A stretch of 64,000 bases of DNA from NCBI RefSeq assembly GCF_030053345.1, contig NZ_JASGBP010000001.1, forward strand, positions 744,001 to 808,000, read 5' to 3'. The notes under the pieces are model-generated. The model saw only the letters and a program-made list of their open reading frames with translations. It had not been told where the DNA came from and did no database searches. This DNA is from Flavobacterium sedimenticola (lineage in GTDB: Bacteria; Bacteroidota; Bacteroidia; Flavobacteriales; Flavobacteriaceae). This document shows, piece by piece, positions 32,234-41,536 of the stretch. The translations under genes were made by a program, and so were the position numbers. Within the stretch, counting starts at the first letter, position 1. Every line of letters begins with the position of its first letter.

Positions 32234-33172
32234 TTAAAACTGATAAACTACTTCGAGTTTATAGTCTTTGAGCGATGCTTTGGCTTTTTCCAAATCTTCG
32301 GTAAATCCGAGGATATAACCGCCGCCGCCCGAACCGCACAATTTTAAGTAGTAATCGTTGGTTTCGATGCCGCGTTGCCAAACGCCGTGAAATTGCTCGG
32401 GAATCATGGGTTTAAAATGATTGAGCACGACTTTGGACAACTGTTTGGTATTGGCAAAAAGCGATTTCATATCACCATGCAGAAAGTTCTCCACACAGGC
32501 ATCGGTGTATTTCACGAATTGGTTTTTGAGCATTTTACGGAAGCCTTCCTCTTTGAGGTTTTCCATAAAAATTTGCACCATCGGTGCGGTTTCGCCTACG
32601 ATACCGGAGTCGAGTAAAAAGACAGCACCTTTGCCGTTAGTGCTTTGAGAAGGAATGCCGGTTGCTTCGATGTTGTCTTTGGAATTGATGAGAATCGGGA
32701 TGCTCAAATAGCTGTTGAGCGGATCGAGACCCGAACTTTTGCCGTGGAAAAACGATTCCATTTGGGCAAAGATATTTTTAAGTTGCAACAACTTTTCACG
32801 CGTCAGGTTTTCCAAAACGGTGATTTTATCGTTGGCATATTTGTCGTATACTGCCGCTACCAAGGCGCCGCTACTGCCTACGCCATAGCCTTGCGGAATA
32901 CTGGAGTCGAAATACATGCCGCGGGCTACATCGGCTTGTAAAGCTTCCATATTAAAAGTGACCAACTCGGGTTGGTTGTTTTGCAACTCTTGTAAATAGG
33001 TTACAAAACGACGCAGACTGGCGTTGGATTTCAGCGCTTCTTCCGACGGGTTTTCGTCTACTTTGAGCGCGCCGTTGTAAAAGTTGTACGGGATGGATAA
33101 ACCTTTGGAGTCTTTGATGATTCCGTATTCTCCAAAGAGAAGAATTTTTGAATAAAATAGGGGTCCTTTCAT
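32234..33172 (-). CDS. Mevalonate kinase-like GHMP kinase
   Basis: The 312-residue enzyme has the GHMP ATP-binding loop GYGVGSSGALVAA, a substrate-side HGKSSGLDPLNSY and the C-terminal CGSGGGGYILGF. With diphosphomevalonate decarboxylase immediately upstream, phosphorylation of mevalonate is the likely job; phosphomevalonate kinase is an alternative because that step is otherwise missing from the window. The start lies four bases after the upstream stop, and a UbiA gene follows ten bases later. Confidence 0.85.
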   Translation of the reverse strand: MKGPLFYSKILLFGEYGIIKDSKGLSIPYNFYNGALKVDENPSEEALKSNASLRRFVTYLQELQNNQPELVTFNMEALQADVARGMYFDSSIPQGYGVGSSGALVAAVYDKYANDKITVLENLTREKLLQLKNIFAQMESFFHGKSSGLDPLNSYLSIPILINSKDNIEATGIPSQSTNGKGAVFLLDSGIVGETAPMVQIFMENLKEEGFRKMLKNQFVKYTDACVENFLHGDMKSLFANTKQLSKVVLNHFKPMIPEQFHGVWQRGIETNDYYLKLCGSGGGGYILGFTEDLEKAKASLKDYKLEVVYQF

Positions 33173-33176
33173 ATTT

Positions 33177-34295
33177 TTATACGCTAAGGTTTATGGCTCC
33201 TTCGCCAATTTGATCACAAATATACTGACCATTTTGACAATAGCCAACTAATTCGTCCTGAATAAATTGCAAAACGGTTTCTCTAACGTTTTCGGGATAT
33301 AAAACGTGTACATTGGCACCGGCATCCAAGGTAAAACAAACCGGAGTTTGGGTTTGAGTTCTGAATTGCCAAATTTTGTTGATGATTTCCAACGTATTGG
33401 GTTTCATCAGGATGAAATAAGGCAACGACGTCATCATCATGGCGTGCAGTGTTAAGGCTTCGCTTTCTACCAATTGGATGAACTCGGTTAAGTTGCCGTT
33501 TTCCAGCACTTTTTTGATGGTGCTTAGGTTGTTGTGCGCCTGTGCAAAGCGTTGTTCCGCAAACGGATGGTTGTGCATTAAGTTATGGCCTACCGTACTT
33601 GAAACGACTTTTTCTCCTTTGTCGACCAACAAAATCGTGTCTTGGTAGTTTTTGAAGTTGGCGTGTAGGCGCGTTGGTAATTCCACACCGTAAATATCTG
33701 AACTGCCGTCAATTTCCGCGTGATGGCCCCAAATCACGACTTTGCCTTTTACACTTCGGCAAGCACTGCCCGAACCTAAGCGAGCCAAAAAGGACGCTTT
33801 TTGGTAGAAGAAATCTTCGGTCATGTCGGGATACAATGCTTTTTCCAAACTCATGATGTTTATGGCCAATGCCGCCATACCTGAGGCGGAAGAGGCGATT
33901 CCGGAACTGTGCGGAAACGTATTTTGGGTAGCTATGGTAAAATGATAGTCTTTTAAATACGGACAATAGAGGGCAATTCGCTCCAAAAACTTTTGAATTT
34001 TAGGTTTGAACTCTTCTTTGGGTTGGCCTTCGAAAAGCAAGTCGAATGAAAAATTGTTGCGGTTTTCTTTTTTTTTGAAATCCAATAGGGTGATGGTTTT
34101 ACAATGATCTAACGTAAAACTAATCGAAGGATTGGCCGGAATTTGTTCCGAGGTTATGGAGTTAATCCTATGAACATTTTCTTTTTTACCCCAATATTTT
34201 ACTAAGGCGATGTTGCTGGGAGCGCTCCATTGAAAACTTCCGTTTTCGATTTCCGTAACGGTTGGTTTGGCAATAAAATCCTTTTCGGATAGCAT
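33177..34295 (-). CDS. mvaD: Diphosphomevalonate decarboxylase
   Basis: The 372-residue enzyme makes isopentenyl diphosphate from mevalonate diphosphate using ATP. Landmarks are SAPSNIALVKYWGKKE, the phosphate loop SSGIASSASGMAAL, GSGSACRSV and the catalytic Asp region FTLDAGANVHVL. I use the ATG at 34295: the upstream ATG at 34337 would add 14 residues and lies before the transcription start predicted from the -7 box at 34340-34347. It heads the mvaD-mevalonate kinase-UbiA operon. Confidence 0.92.
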   Translation of the reverse strand: MLSEKDFIAKPTVTEIENGSFQWSAPSNIALVKYWGKKENVHRINSITSEQIPANPSISFTLDHCKTITLLDFKKKENRNNFSFDLLFEGQPKEEFKPKIQKFLERIALYCPYLKDYHFTIATQNTFPHSSGIASSASGMAALAINIMSLEKALYPDMTEDFFYQKASFLARLGSGSACRSVKGKVVIWGHHAEIDGSSDIYGVELPTRLHANFKNYQDTILLVDKGEKVVSSTVGHNLMHNHPFAEQRFAQAHNNLSTIKKVLENGNLTEFIQLVESEALTLHAMMMTSLPYFILMKPNTLEIINKIWQFRTQTQTPVCFTLDAGANVHVLYPENVRETVLQFIQDELVGYCQNGQYICDQIGEGAINLSV

Positions 34296-34339
34296 AGATG
34301 AAAATTTAGTAATGTCGGGTGAAAAGGTATCCGACAAAG

Positions 34340-34347
34340 CAAAGATA
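34340..34347 (-). promoter_or_regulatory. -7 element of the mevalonate/prenyltransferase operon
   Basis: Read on the minus strand the site is TATCTTTG, a perfect match. Its position places the transcription start near 34335 and so supports translation from 34295. Confidence 0.6.
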
Positions 34348-34381
34348 CTTTTTTTTTGGAAAAGATTTTCTTTTTGTTTAG

Positions 34382-34389
34382 TATATTTG
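34382..34389 (+). promoter_or_regulatory. -7 element of tspO
   Basis: TATATTTG is a perfect match, 19 bases before the tspO ATG; a TTG lies at 34356-34358, 23 bases upstream. Confidence 0.6.
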
Positions 34390-34408
34390 ACAAAAATTTA
34401 AACAAAAT

Positions 34409-34885
34409 ATGCAAAAGTTCTTAAGAATTGCCGTAGTTGTTTTTACTTGTTTAGCGGTTGGTTATTTATCGGGCATGGTAACCCGTGAAAGTATTGCAAC
34501 TTGGTATCCCACTTTAGTGAAGCCGGTTTTTAACCCGCCGAATGCTGTTTTTGCTCCGGTTTGGACGGTACTTTATTTGATGATGGGTATAGCCGGTGGT
34601 ATGATTTGGAATCGAATTGAAACCGAGGAAACTGCCGTGAAAAAGGCCTTTTTGTTTTTTATCACGCAATTGGCGTTAAATGCGCTATGGTCATTTCTTT
34701 TCTTTGGGATGCAAAATCCACTGTTGGCTTTGATTGAAATTGTGTTACTGTGGTTGCTGATATACGAAACCTATCATCAATTTCGAAAGATTGATAAAAC
34801 AGCCGGTATGTTATTGATTCCGTATTTGGCCTGGGTCAGTTTTGCCACGGTGTTGAATGCTTCGATTTGGTGGCTGAATAGATAA
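34409..34885 (+). CDS. TspO/MBR family membrane protein
   Basis: The 158-residue protein has five membrane helices and the TspO landmarks WYPTLVKPVFNPPNAVFAPVW in the first loop region, then MGIAGGMIWN, a Trp-rich NALWSFLFFG and LIPYLAWVSFATVLN. TspO proteins bind porphyrins and related ligands and may help control tetrapyrrole or oxidative stress. It is divergent from the mevalonate operon; no shared job is evident. Confidence 0.93.
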   Translation: MQKFLRIAVVVFTCLAVGYLSGMVTRESIATWYPTLVKPVFNPPNAVFAPVWTVLYLMMGIAGGMIWNRIETEETAVKKAFLFFITQLALNALWSFLFFGMQNPLLALIEIVLLWLLIYETYHQFRKIDKTAGMLLIPYLAWVSFATVLNASIWWLNR

Positions 34886-34915
34886 AAAAAGCCCGACTTA
34901 CAAGTCGGGCTTTTT
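34886..34915. terminator. Bidirectional terminator between tspO and the CUB-domain gene
   Basis: A stem GCCCGACT/AGTCGGGC with flanking A and T runs and a 4-base loop lies between the converging genes. Confidence 0.9.
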
Positions 34916-34927
34916 GGTATCATTTGG

Positions 34928-37402
34928 CTATTGAATCATTAATTTTTTAAGGGTACCCGAATGGTTTTCGGTACTTATTTCCACCATGTAAAGGCCTCGT
35001 GACAAATCGGAAACATCTACGGTTACGTTGTTGGTGTTAGCCGTCACGGTTTTTACCACTTTTCCAACGACATCATAAAATGTAATTTTCTGAAGTGGTT
35101 CTGAAGTGTTGGCAAGTGCAATTTGGACTTGGTTATTAGCCGGGTTTGGATACATCACCAAGTTTCGATCATCAAAATCGGCAGTGCTCAATGCATTGAT
35201 AAACTTAGTCGTAAAGGTATTGGTGACGATGGCCGGATTGGTATCGAAATAAATTGATGCGTTGTTCGGTATCAAATCACCCAATTGGAAGCCCGGATTT
35301 ACTTTTACCTGAAACTGTACGTATCCGGTGCTGGCGGTTGCACTTACAATGGATGAGGGTAAATAGATGTTTCTGAATTCCCACACCAAATGATTGTCTA
35401 CTTGCGTCATGGTGTAATTATGACTGGCGCTTACCATACGCACACTGGTTTCGTCCAATTGGGCATCCAGCAAGTCCTCAATGCGAATATCGATGGCACT
35501 GGCCGTTCCGTTGTTTTGGAATCGGATGGTATAGAACAAATAATCATTGGCGGTGAATTGGTTAATCGGAATCTTGTCGCCGTGTGCTTCCATCTTATCA
35601 TTCGGATCCCATGAATTCACCACAATCTGGGAATTGGTACTGGTATTGTTGGCCAAATTGATATCTCCGGACGGAGCGGTAATGGAGGCGCTCGCTGTCA
35701 ATAAGTCGTTGGCATTCACCGTAGGTACCGCAGGCACATTCATGGTTACAAAAATAGTTCGGGTTTCGTTGGGCGACAGATTGGTAAAGTTATACGTAAA
35801 TCCGGCCGTATTGTTTGTGGTTCCGGTTTGGCTGACATTGGTTATTGTTATCGGAGTCGGTTTGGTAAAGGCCAACGTTCCGTTGGTGGCAGTTACGCCC
35901 GTATTTCTGTACGTAATTTTGTTCAGGTAAGTAAGACCCGGTCTTGGGGCTGTAACTCCGGTGACAACTACCGATACATCGTTGTAAGGTTGGGTCAAGG
36001 TTACCGGGAAATATAAGATTTGAGGCCCGCTTCCCACCGGAATATTGATGTTGCTGTAGGTGTTACCGGTTGCCGCATAGTAGGCTTGGTATTCCGGTAA
36101 AATTTGATAACTGATGTCATAGGTGTTCGTTGGTTCACTGTCGTAAATCGAAAATTGCCCTGAAGGAGAATAACCATCGATATTGGTACCCGAATCATTA
36201 ACCTGGTAGATGAAATTCCCATGAGGGAATAGGTTTTCACCCACATCTCTAGTTCCGTTATTGTTACTATCGACAAAGGCCACTAAAACAATTTTATCGG
36301 CATCGGGGGCGCAAGTTACATTAGCAACCCAACCCGGTCTGTTTAAAGTTGGGTCACTTCTAAAGCGGAAAGTTAAACAGCCATCCGGACTTGTTGACGT
36401 AAACGGTCCCGGGATTGTAGTTCCCCAATAGCCTCCGGGTAAACCACCCGGAACATTTCCGGCTCCGTTACTGCTTGCAATTTGAGGGGCTGCAATAGAG
36501 CTTCCGTCAAAAACGTAGAGCGCATCCCAGTTGGCCTCAGTGTCAAAAGCCGAAAAAACAACGGTCACAATCTCTCCGGGATTAGCAGGACAAATGATGT
36601 AAACGTTATCAGAGCTGGCGGCATAATTAGCATTAGGCCCGCCATTATCAAAAAACTGCCCTCCACAACCCGGTGGTAGTGCAGTAGTACATGTTGATGC
36701 GGCCACCGACCAAGTACTCCAATCGGTTTCAGAGCAAAGCGCACGAACATATACATTGTAGCAAGTAGAAGGGAGTAAACCGGTGATAACAATTGGATTA
36801 ACTGAAACGACTACGCCGGTGGAGTTGGCCGTAGGCTGCGGACTTCCCGCAGGAACGATGTAATATTCCCAAGCAGTAGCATTACTATTGTTTAGCCATC
36901 CCAAGACAAAACTTGTAGGTTCCACATTAGAAATAGTAAGCGCTGTAGGTTTCGGGCAAGTTGGCGGGATGCCGCAAGTAACATTCGCAATCCACCCCGA
37001 TTGATTAATTGTTCCGTCACTTCGGAATCTAAAAGTTAAACAACCGTCTTGACTGGATGAGGTTAACGGCCCGGGAATTGTGGTTCCCCAAAAACCTCCG
37101 GCTAGTCCACCGGGTACATTTCCTGCAGGATTGGTACTGGTAATTTGTGGTGCCGCAATGGAGTTTCCGTCAAAGACGTACAAAGCATCCCAGTTTGCCT
37201 CAATACTAAAAGCCGTAAAAGTTACAGTTATCGCATCTCCCGAGCTGGAGGGACAGATTGTTTGTGTGAAATCGGTATTGTTGGCGTAATTGGCATTGGG
37301 ACCACCGGGATCCGTAAAAGTATCCCCGCAAGTGGTTTGCGCCAATGTACTTGAGGCAAATGAAGATACTAAAATTAAAAAGAAGAGTAGTTGTTTTTTC
37401 AT
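34928..37402 (-). CDS. Secreted CUB-domain adhesin-like protein with T9SS sorting domain
   Basis: The 824-residue protein has a signal peptide ending FASSTLAQ, a CUB-type domain at about 22-140, a fibronectin type III domain at about 150-240, and a second CUB-type domain at about 245-365. The two CUB domains are strikingly alike (both have GGPNANYA, EANWDALYVFDG, WGTTIPGP and DGCLTFRFRSD). A DxxNNGTRD segment and a DUF7619-type domain (WDPNDKMEAHG) follow, then the T9SS sorting domain (LVMYPNPANNQ to KKLMIQ). It is expected at the cell surface. The TTG-initiated extension to 37426 is rejected because it lies in the -7 box. Confidence 0.9.
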   Translation of the reverse strand: MKKQLLFFLILVSSFASSTLAQTTCGDTFTDPGGPNANYANNTDFTQTICPSSSGDAITVTFTAFSIEANWDALYVFDGNSIAAPQITSTNPAGNVPGGLAGGFWGTTIPGPLTSSSQDGCLTFRFRSDGTINQSGWIANVTCGIPPTCPKPTALTISNVEPTSFVLGWLNNSNATAWEYYIVPAGSPQPTANSTGVVVSVNPIVITGLLPSTCYNVYVRALCSETDWSTWSVAASTCTTALPPGCGGQFFDNGGPNANYAASSDNVYIICPANPGEIVTVVFSAFDTEANWDALYVFDGSSIAAPQIASSNGAGNVPGGLPGGYWGTTIPGPFTSTSPDGCLTFRFRSDPTLNRPGWVANVTCAPDADKIVLVAFVDSNNNGTRDVGENLFPHGNFIYQVNDSGTNIDGYSPSGQFSIYDSEPTNTYDISYQILPEYQAYYAATGNTYSNINIPVGSGPQILYFPVTLTQPYNDVSVVVTGVTAPRPGLTYLNKITYRNTGVTATNGTLAFTKPTPITITNVSQTGTTNNTAGFTYNFTNLSPNETRTIFVTMNVPAVPTVNANDLLTASASITAPSGDINLANNTSTNSQIVVNSWDPNDKMEAHGDKIPINQFTANDYLFYTIRFQNNGTASAIDIRIEDLLDAQLDETSVRMVSASHNYTMTQVDNHLVWEFRNIYLPSSIVSATASTGYVQFQVKVNPGFQLGDLIPNNASIYFDTNPAIVTNTFTTKFINALSTADFDDRNLVMYPNPANNQVQIALANTSEPLQKITFYDVVGKVVKTVTANTNNVTVDVSDLSRGLYMVEISTENHSGTLKKLMIQ

Positions 37403-37423
37403 ATGGGTTGGTTTTTGAACTAT

Positions 37424-37431
37424 CAAATATA
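37424..37431 (-). promoter_or_regulatory. -7 element of the CUB-domain gene
   Basis: On the minus strand the site reads TATATTTG, a perfect match, 21 bases before the ATG. Confidence 0.6.
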
Positions 37432-37461
37432 GTTTAAATTTTAGTTGGTTTAAAACGGTAT

Positions 37462-39765
37462 CTACTTAATAATTAGCTTTTTGGTTATTTTCTGATGGGT
37501 GTCAGTCATCACTTCCAGCAAATACAAGCCTTTAGCGAAATTCGAACTATTGATGCTGACTTCATTTGACAAGACATTGGAAGCGTTGTAAATTCGTTTA
37601 CCCGTAATTTCATAGATAACTATCGATTTTATACTTTGAGACGCATTGGTGTTCGATAGGGTAATCATTTCATCCGCCGGATTCGGATACAATAGAATAG
37701 TATCCTGATCAAAATGGGGTACACCTAAACTTTCAACAAATTCCGTGTTGAAGGTATTGGTCACAATAGGCGGGTTGTAATCAAAGAAAATCGAAGCTGT
37801 ATTCGGAATAATATCTCCAATGACATAGCCCGCTCTTGGTTTGAGACGGAAATGGATATAACCGTGACTGTCGTTTGGATTGGTGGCTGTTGGCGGTAAA
37901 TTAATGTTATAGAAATGCCAAGTCAGTTGGCTGCCGGCACGTCGGGTATTTACGGTATGGCTCGAAGCAAGCATTTCAAAAGTGGTTTCGTCTAAATCGG
38001 CATCGAGAACATCTTCTACCCGAATGAACTCGGCTTCAGCGGTTCCGGTATTTTCAAACCGAATAGTGTAATACAAATAATCATCGGAGGTAAAATCATC
38101 AAAAACAATCCTGCCGCCATGCGATTCGGCCTTATCATTCGGGTCGTAGGAACCCACAATAGTTTGTGATAAACCGGCGTTGTTATTGTTTGGAAAAGCA
38201 TCGCCAATCAATGGTTCTATGCTCACCGCATGGGTTACTATGTCTCCTAATGACACCGTTGGAATCGTGGGAACTTGCATTAGGATATAAATATAACGCT
38301 CTTCATTTGGCAACAAATTGCTGAAGGTATACTCAAAACCGGAAGCCGTTGCAATAGTGCCGGTTTCCGAAACACTCACTATAGAAACTACCGGACTTTT
38401 TGTAAAAGAAATGGTTCCTGTATTTACTGTTTCAGTTCCTTTGTTTTTATAGGCTAGGGTAATACCGTACGTAAACCCCGGTCTTGGATTTCCGTTTGGA
38501 GTTATTCGTACTTCTAAATCGTTTAGAGTTTGAGTCTGTAGGATAGGGAAGTAGAGCGTATTGCTGCCGCTTCCTGTAGGTAACGTAATGTTGGTGTAGG
38601 CTGTTGCCGAATTGAAATAGGCCGCATATTCTGTATTAAACGAGTAAGCTATGTCATAGGAATTCGTGGGATTGGTATCAAAAATGTAAAAAACACCATG
38701 ATCAGGATAGCCGAAAAGCGTTGTTCCGGAGTTATTAATTTCATATTCGAAATGCCCAATATCAATCCCGCTTTCACCTACATCTTTACTGCCGTTATTA
38801 TTGATGTCTAAAAAGGAAACCAATGTTAAACTTTCGGGACACATTCCATTGTTTGTACAATCATAAGTACAAAATTCGAGAGCACTACTCCAAGTTCCGT
38901 TTATGGTATTGGCACAAACGGCTCTTACAAAAAACAAATAGCAGGTTTGTGGGTTGAGTCCGGTAATCGTAAAGGGATTGGTTTGTGTAAAAATACCGTT
39001 GGTTGCCGATGTTGGATTGGGAGAACCAATCGGAAGCACGAGTACTTCCCAGGTGCTGCTGGTGCCCGGGCTAGTCCAACCGAGCGTAACAGTGGAATTG
39101 GTTATCGAGGTAGCTGTCAAATTCGTTGGCGGTTGGCAGTTTTCAAAGCAATTTTGCGTATTCAAAGTTAATGTAGTAATCGCAAAACACCCGGTTTCCG
39201 GTCTTTCTACTCGGGCAAATAGCGTTTGTGTCCCCGGATTAACTATAGGAATGTATACGGCTGGCAAGGGGTTAACACCTAATTGAGCATTGGTCAAAGT
39301 ATCATAATAGGTAATAACGACGTTGGTATTACCATTACTTATCATCAGATCAGCCTGTTCCAAATTATAGATAGCCAACTCCGTGGGATCACAAAAGAAA
39401 AGTTCTCCGGGATTGGCTACCGGTATGGGCAAAACGCGAATATCTACGGTTGAGATATTGACTACGCTCGTTGAATTGTTTAGAATTCTAATGCCTATGG
39501 TTTGGATTGCCGCAACGGTGTTTACAAAACTATTGGGTGTTGTAATGATGCCGGTATTGTTTTGAGCAGCTACAAAAGATTCATGATACGTTAGGGTATA
39601 ATCAGTCGGGTTCACAGTAGCCAAAATGGTCGAATTTAACTGCGTCAAATCAAAAACAGCAAATTGGTCATTGTTGTCATCACACACTTCTAATGGAGGA
39701 TAAGCCGTTTGAAATTGGGCATTGGCCGTTACAGTAAAAAGGAAAAGAAGTAGAAGTTGTTTCAT
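37462..39765 (-). CDS. Secreted adhesin-like protein with T9SS sorting domain
   Basis: The 767-residue protein has a signal peptide (TVTANAQ), two of the C-D-x-N/FDLT-type segments also seen three times in the protein at 7210 (near residues 25-105 and 115-200), a fibronectin type III domain at about 215-300 and a DxNNNGSKD segment. A DUF7619-type domain (YDPNDKAESHGG) comes next, then a T9SS sorting domain (ILLYPNPADEM to KKLIIK). It is a paralogue of the 7210 and 34928 products. It has its own -7 box; no terminator was seen between it and the next gene, 59 bases away. Confidence 0.9.
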   Translation of the reverse strand: MKQLLLLFLFTVTANAQFQTAYPPLEVCDDNNDQFAVFDLTQLNSTILATVNPTDYTLTYHESFVAAQNNTGIITTPNSFVNTVAAIQTIGIRILNNSTSVVNISTVDIRVLPIPVANPGELFFCDPTELAIYNLEQADLMISNGNTNVVITYYDTLTNAQLGVNPLPAVYIPIVNPGTQTLFARVERPETGCFAITTLTLNTQNCFENCQPPTNLTATSITNSTVTLGWTSPGTSSTWEVLVLPIGSPNPTSATNGIFTQTNPFTITGLNPQTCYLFFVRAVCANTINGTWSSALEFCTYDCTNNGMCPESLTLVSFLDINNNGSKDVGESGIDIGHFEYEINNSGTTLFGYPDHGVFYIFDTNPTNSYDIAYSFNTEYAAYFNSATAYTNITLPTGSGSNTLYFPILQTQTLNDLEVRITPNGNPRPGFTYGITLAYKNKGTETVNTGTISFTKSPVVSIVSVSETGTIATASGFEYTFSNLLPNEERYIYILMQVPTIPTVSLGDIVTHAVSIEPLIGDAFPNNNNAGLSQTIVGSYDPNDKAESHGGRIVFDDFTSDDYLYYTIRFENTGTAEAEFIRVEDVLDADLDETTFEMLASSHTVNTRRAGSQLTWHFYNINLPPTATNPNDSHGYIHFRLKPRAGYVIGDIIPNTASIFFDYNPPIVTNTFNTEFVESLGVPHFDQDTILLYPNPADEMITLSNTNASQSIKSIVIYEITGKRIYNASNVLSNEVSINSSNFAKGLYLLEVMTDTHQKITKKLIIK

Positions 39766-39784
39766 AAGTCAGTTATTTGAAATT

Positions 39785-39792
39785 CAAATTTA
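39785..39792 (-). promoter_or_regulatory. -7 element of the T9SS adhesin-like gene at 37462
   Basis: On the minus strand the site reads TAAATTTG, a perfect match, 19 bases before the ATG. Confidence 0.55.
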
Positions 39793-39833
39793 ACTGATTC
39801 AGAATTAACTACTTCAAAATCATAAGAAAATTT

Positions 39834-40322
39834 TTAATGTAAACTTACCACTTTGGCTATCTTCCATTTCCCATTAATTTGTTTCCAAAAAATGGTAAAG
39901 CGACTCACTTTTTTGGGTTCATCGGGCGGATTGGTAGTGTTGCTGAAAGAATGAAGACCAATCTCTACAGCGCCATACTCTTTAATAGGATACACTTCTA
40001 TGCTACCGGGAACAAGCGCTCGCGTGACTTTACCACAAATGTGTTTTTGGGTTCCTTCGAGGATGTCTTTTTTCGAATGGGATAAACCGCCTTGATCGTG
40101 GTAAAACTCGATGTCCTCCGTGTAGAAATCAGCATAGACTTCAAATTTTGTGTCGCAATGATTGTAAGCATCAAAGAAAATGCTGTCTTGTTTAACAATA
40201 GTCCGGTACAACGCAGGATTGTCCGGAATATAGTTTTTAGTCAGTTGATAATCATTTGATTTTGAGGAGCCACAACTCACCAATAACGGGAACAGGGCTA
40301 CTAATAAGATAATCTTTTTCAT
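39834..40322 (-). CDS. SnoaL-like lipoprotein
   Basis: The 162-residue protein has a lipoprotein signal (LFPLLVSC) and one NTF2-like domain of the DUF4440/SnoaL kind: DSIFFDAYNHCDTKFEVYAD, TEDIEFYHDQGG, then a GKVTRALVPGSIEVYPI strand and the final WKQINGKWKIAKVVSLH. No catalytic residues are evident. Its ATG overlaps the TGA of the flavoprotein gene upstream (ATGA), so the two are translationally coupled. It is the last gene of the long run that begins with the SusA-like enzyme. Confidence 0.82.
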   Translation of the reverse strand: MKKIILLVALFPLLVSCGSSKSNDYQLTKNYIPDNPALYRTIVKQDSIFFDAYNHCDTKFEVYADFYTEDIEFYHDQGGLSHSKKDILEGTQKHICGKVTRALVPGSIEVYPIKEYGAVEIGLHSFSNTTNPPDEPKKVSRFTIFWKQINGKWKIAKVVSLH

Positions 40323-41536
40323 GATGCTGTAATGGAATGAGCTACTATAAATCCGCCGGTCCAAGCGTTCTGAAAGTTGAATCCGCCCGTAATGGCGTCG
40401 ATATTGACAATTTCTCCGGCAAAGTAGAGGTTTTGGTGTAATTTACTTTCCATCGTTTTGAAATTAATTTCCCGTAAATCGATGCCACCCGCCGTTACAA
40501 ATTCTTCTTTGAAGGTGCTTTTACCGTTCACCTGAAAATGGGCATGGGTGAGTTGGTTGGCCAAATCGGTCAGTTGCTTTTTCGACAAATCAGCCCATTT
40601 GGTTTCGTTTGAAATGCCGGAAGCCAACACCAAACTTTCCCACAGCCGATTGGGAAACTTGAAAGGCGATTTTTTACTCACTGCTTTCTTGGCATGTTCT
40701 TGTTTGAGTTCTTTTAGCGTTTCCATCGCTTCCTCAACAGTAATGTCGTTAAGCCAATTGACTTCCAATACAAATTGATAGTTTTTCTCTGCCAATAGTC
40801 GGGCGCCCCATGCCGAAAGCCTCAAAATTCCCGGTCCTGACATTCCCCAATGCGTAATCAATAATGGTCCTGAAGCTTCTAATTTGGTGCCTTTGACTCT
40901 CACATGAGCTAAAGCCGAAACACCCATCAAATCTTTGATGCGGGCATCTTTGATATTAAAGGTAAATAACGATGGCACCGGAGGGACAATCGTATGGTTC
41001 ATGCCGGCAAGCAGCTCCCAAATCTTAGGGTTGCTGCCCGCAGTCAGTACTACTTTTTGGCACGAAAAAGTCTCGTGATGGGTTTCGACTTTCCAAAAGT
41101 TTTCCCCATGAAAAAGCGATTGAACGCTTTGACCGGTTAAGACTTCTATTTTTAGTTTCCGGGTTAAGCCCAAAAAGCAATCGATGATGGTTTGTGAGGA
41201 ATCAGAAGTAGGAAACATGCGCCCGTCATCTTCAATTTTTAATGCGACACCGTGTTTTTCAAACCATTCAATGGTGTCACCCGAGCAAAATTGATGAAAC
41301 GGACCGCGCAATTCTTTTTCGCCTCTAGGGTAAAACTTGACCAACTCATTCGGCACAAAACACGCATGGGTCACATTGCAACGTCCGCCGCCCGAAATAC
41401 GCACCTTTTCCAATACGTTTTTGCCGCGTTCGAGTATGGCAATCTTCAGCTTCGGATTTTGCTCTGCGATATTGATAGCGGTAAAAAAACCGGCTGCGCC
41501 GCCGCCTACAATGATAATGTCATACTTTGCGTTCAT
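40319..41536 (-). CDS. BaiN/HI0933 family FAD-dependent oxidoreductase
   Basis: The 405-residue flavoprotein starts with a Rossmann FAD site (IIIVGGGAAGFFTAI), followed by GRCNVTHA and later the GGI and FAGEIVNIDAITGGFNFQNAW block typical of the HI0933/YhiN family. Characterised relatives include BaiN, linked to bile-acid dehydroxylation, but the usual substrate of environmental members is unknown. It overlaps the GDPD gene before it and the lipoprotein gene after it, each by four bases. Confidence 0.88.
   Translation of the reverse strand: MNAKYDIIIVGGGAAGFFTAINIAEQNPKLKIAILERGKNVLEKVRISGGGRCNVTHACFVPNELVKFYPRGEKELRGPFHQFCSGDTIEWFEKHGVALKIEDDGRMFPTSDSSQTIIDCFLGLTRKLKIEVLTGQSVQSLFHGENFWKVETHHETFSCQKVVLTAGSNPKIWELLAGMNHTIVPPVPSLFTFNIKDARIKDLMGVSALAHVRVKGTKLEASGPLLITHWGMSGPGILRLSAWGARLLAEKNYQFVLEVNWLNDITVEEAMETLKELKQEHAKKAVSKKSPFKFPNRLWESLVLASGISNETKWADLSKKQLTDLANQLTHAHFQVNGKSTFKEEFVTAGGIDLREINFKTMESKLHQNLYFAGEIVNIDAITGGFNFQNAWTGGFIVAHSITAS

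Noticed and set aside
40319..41536. Bile-acid metabolism through the BaiN-like gene
   Set aside because: The family is broad and no other bai gene is present, so the name should not be read as function.
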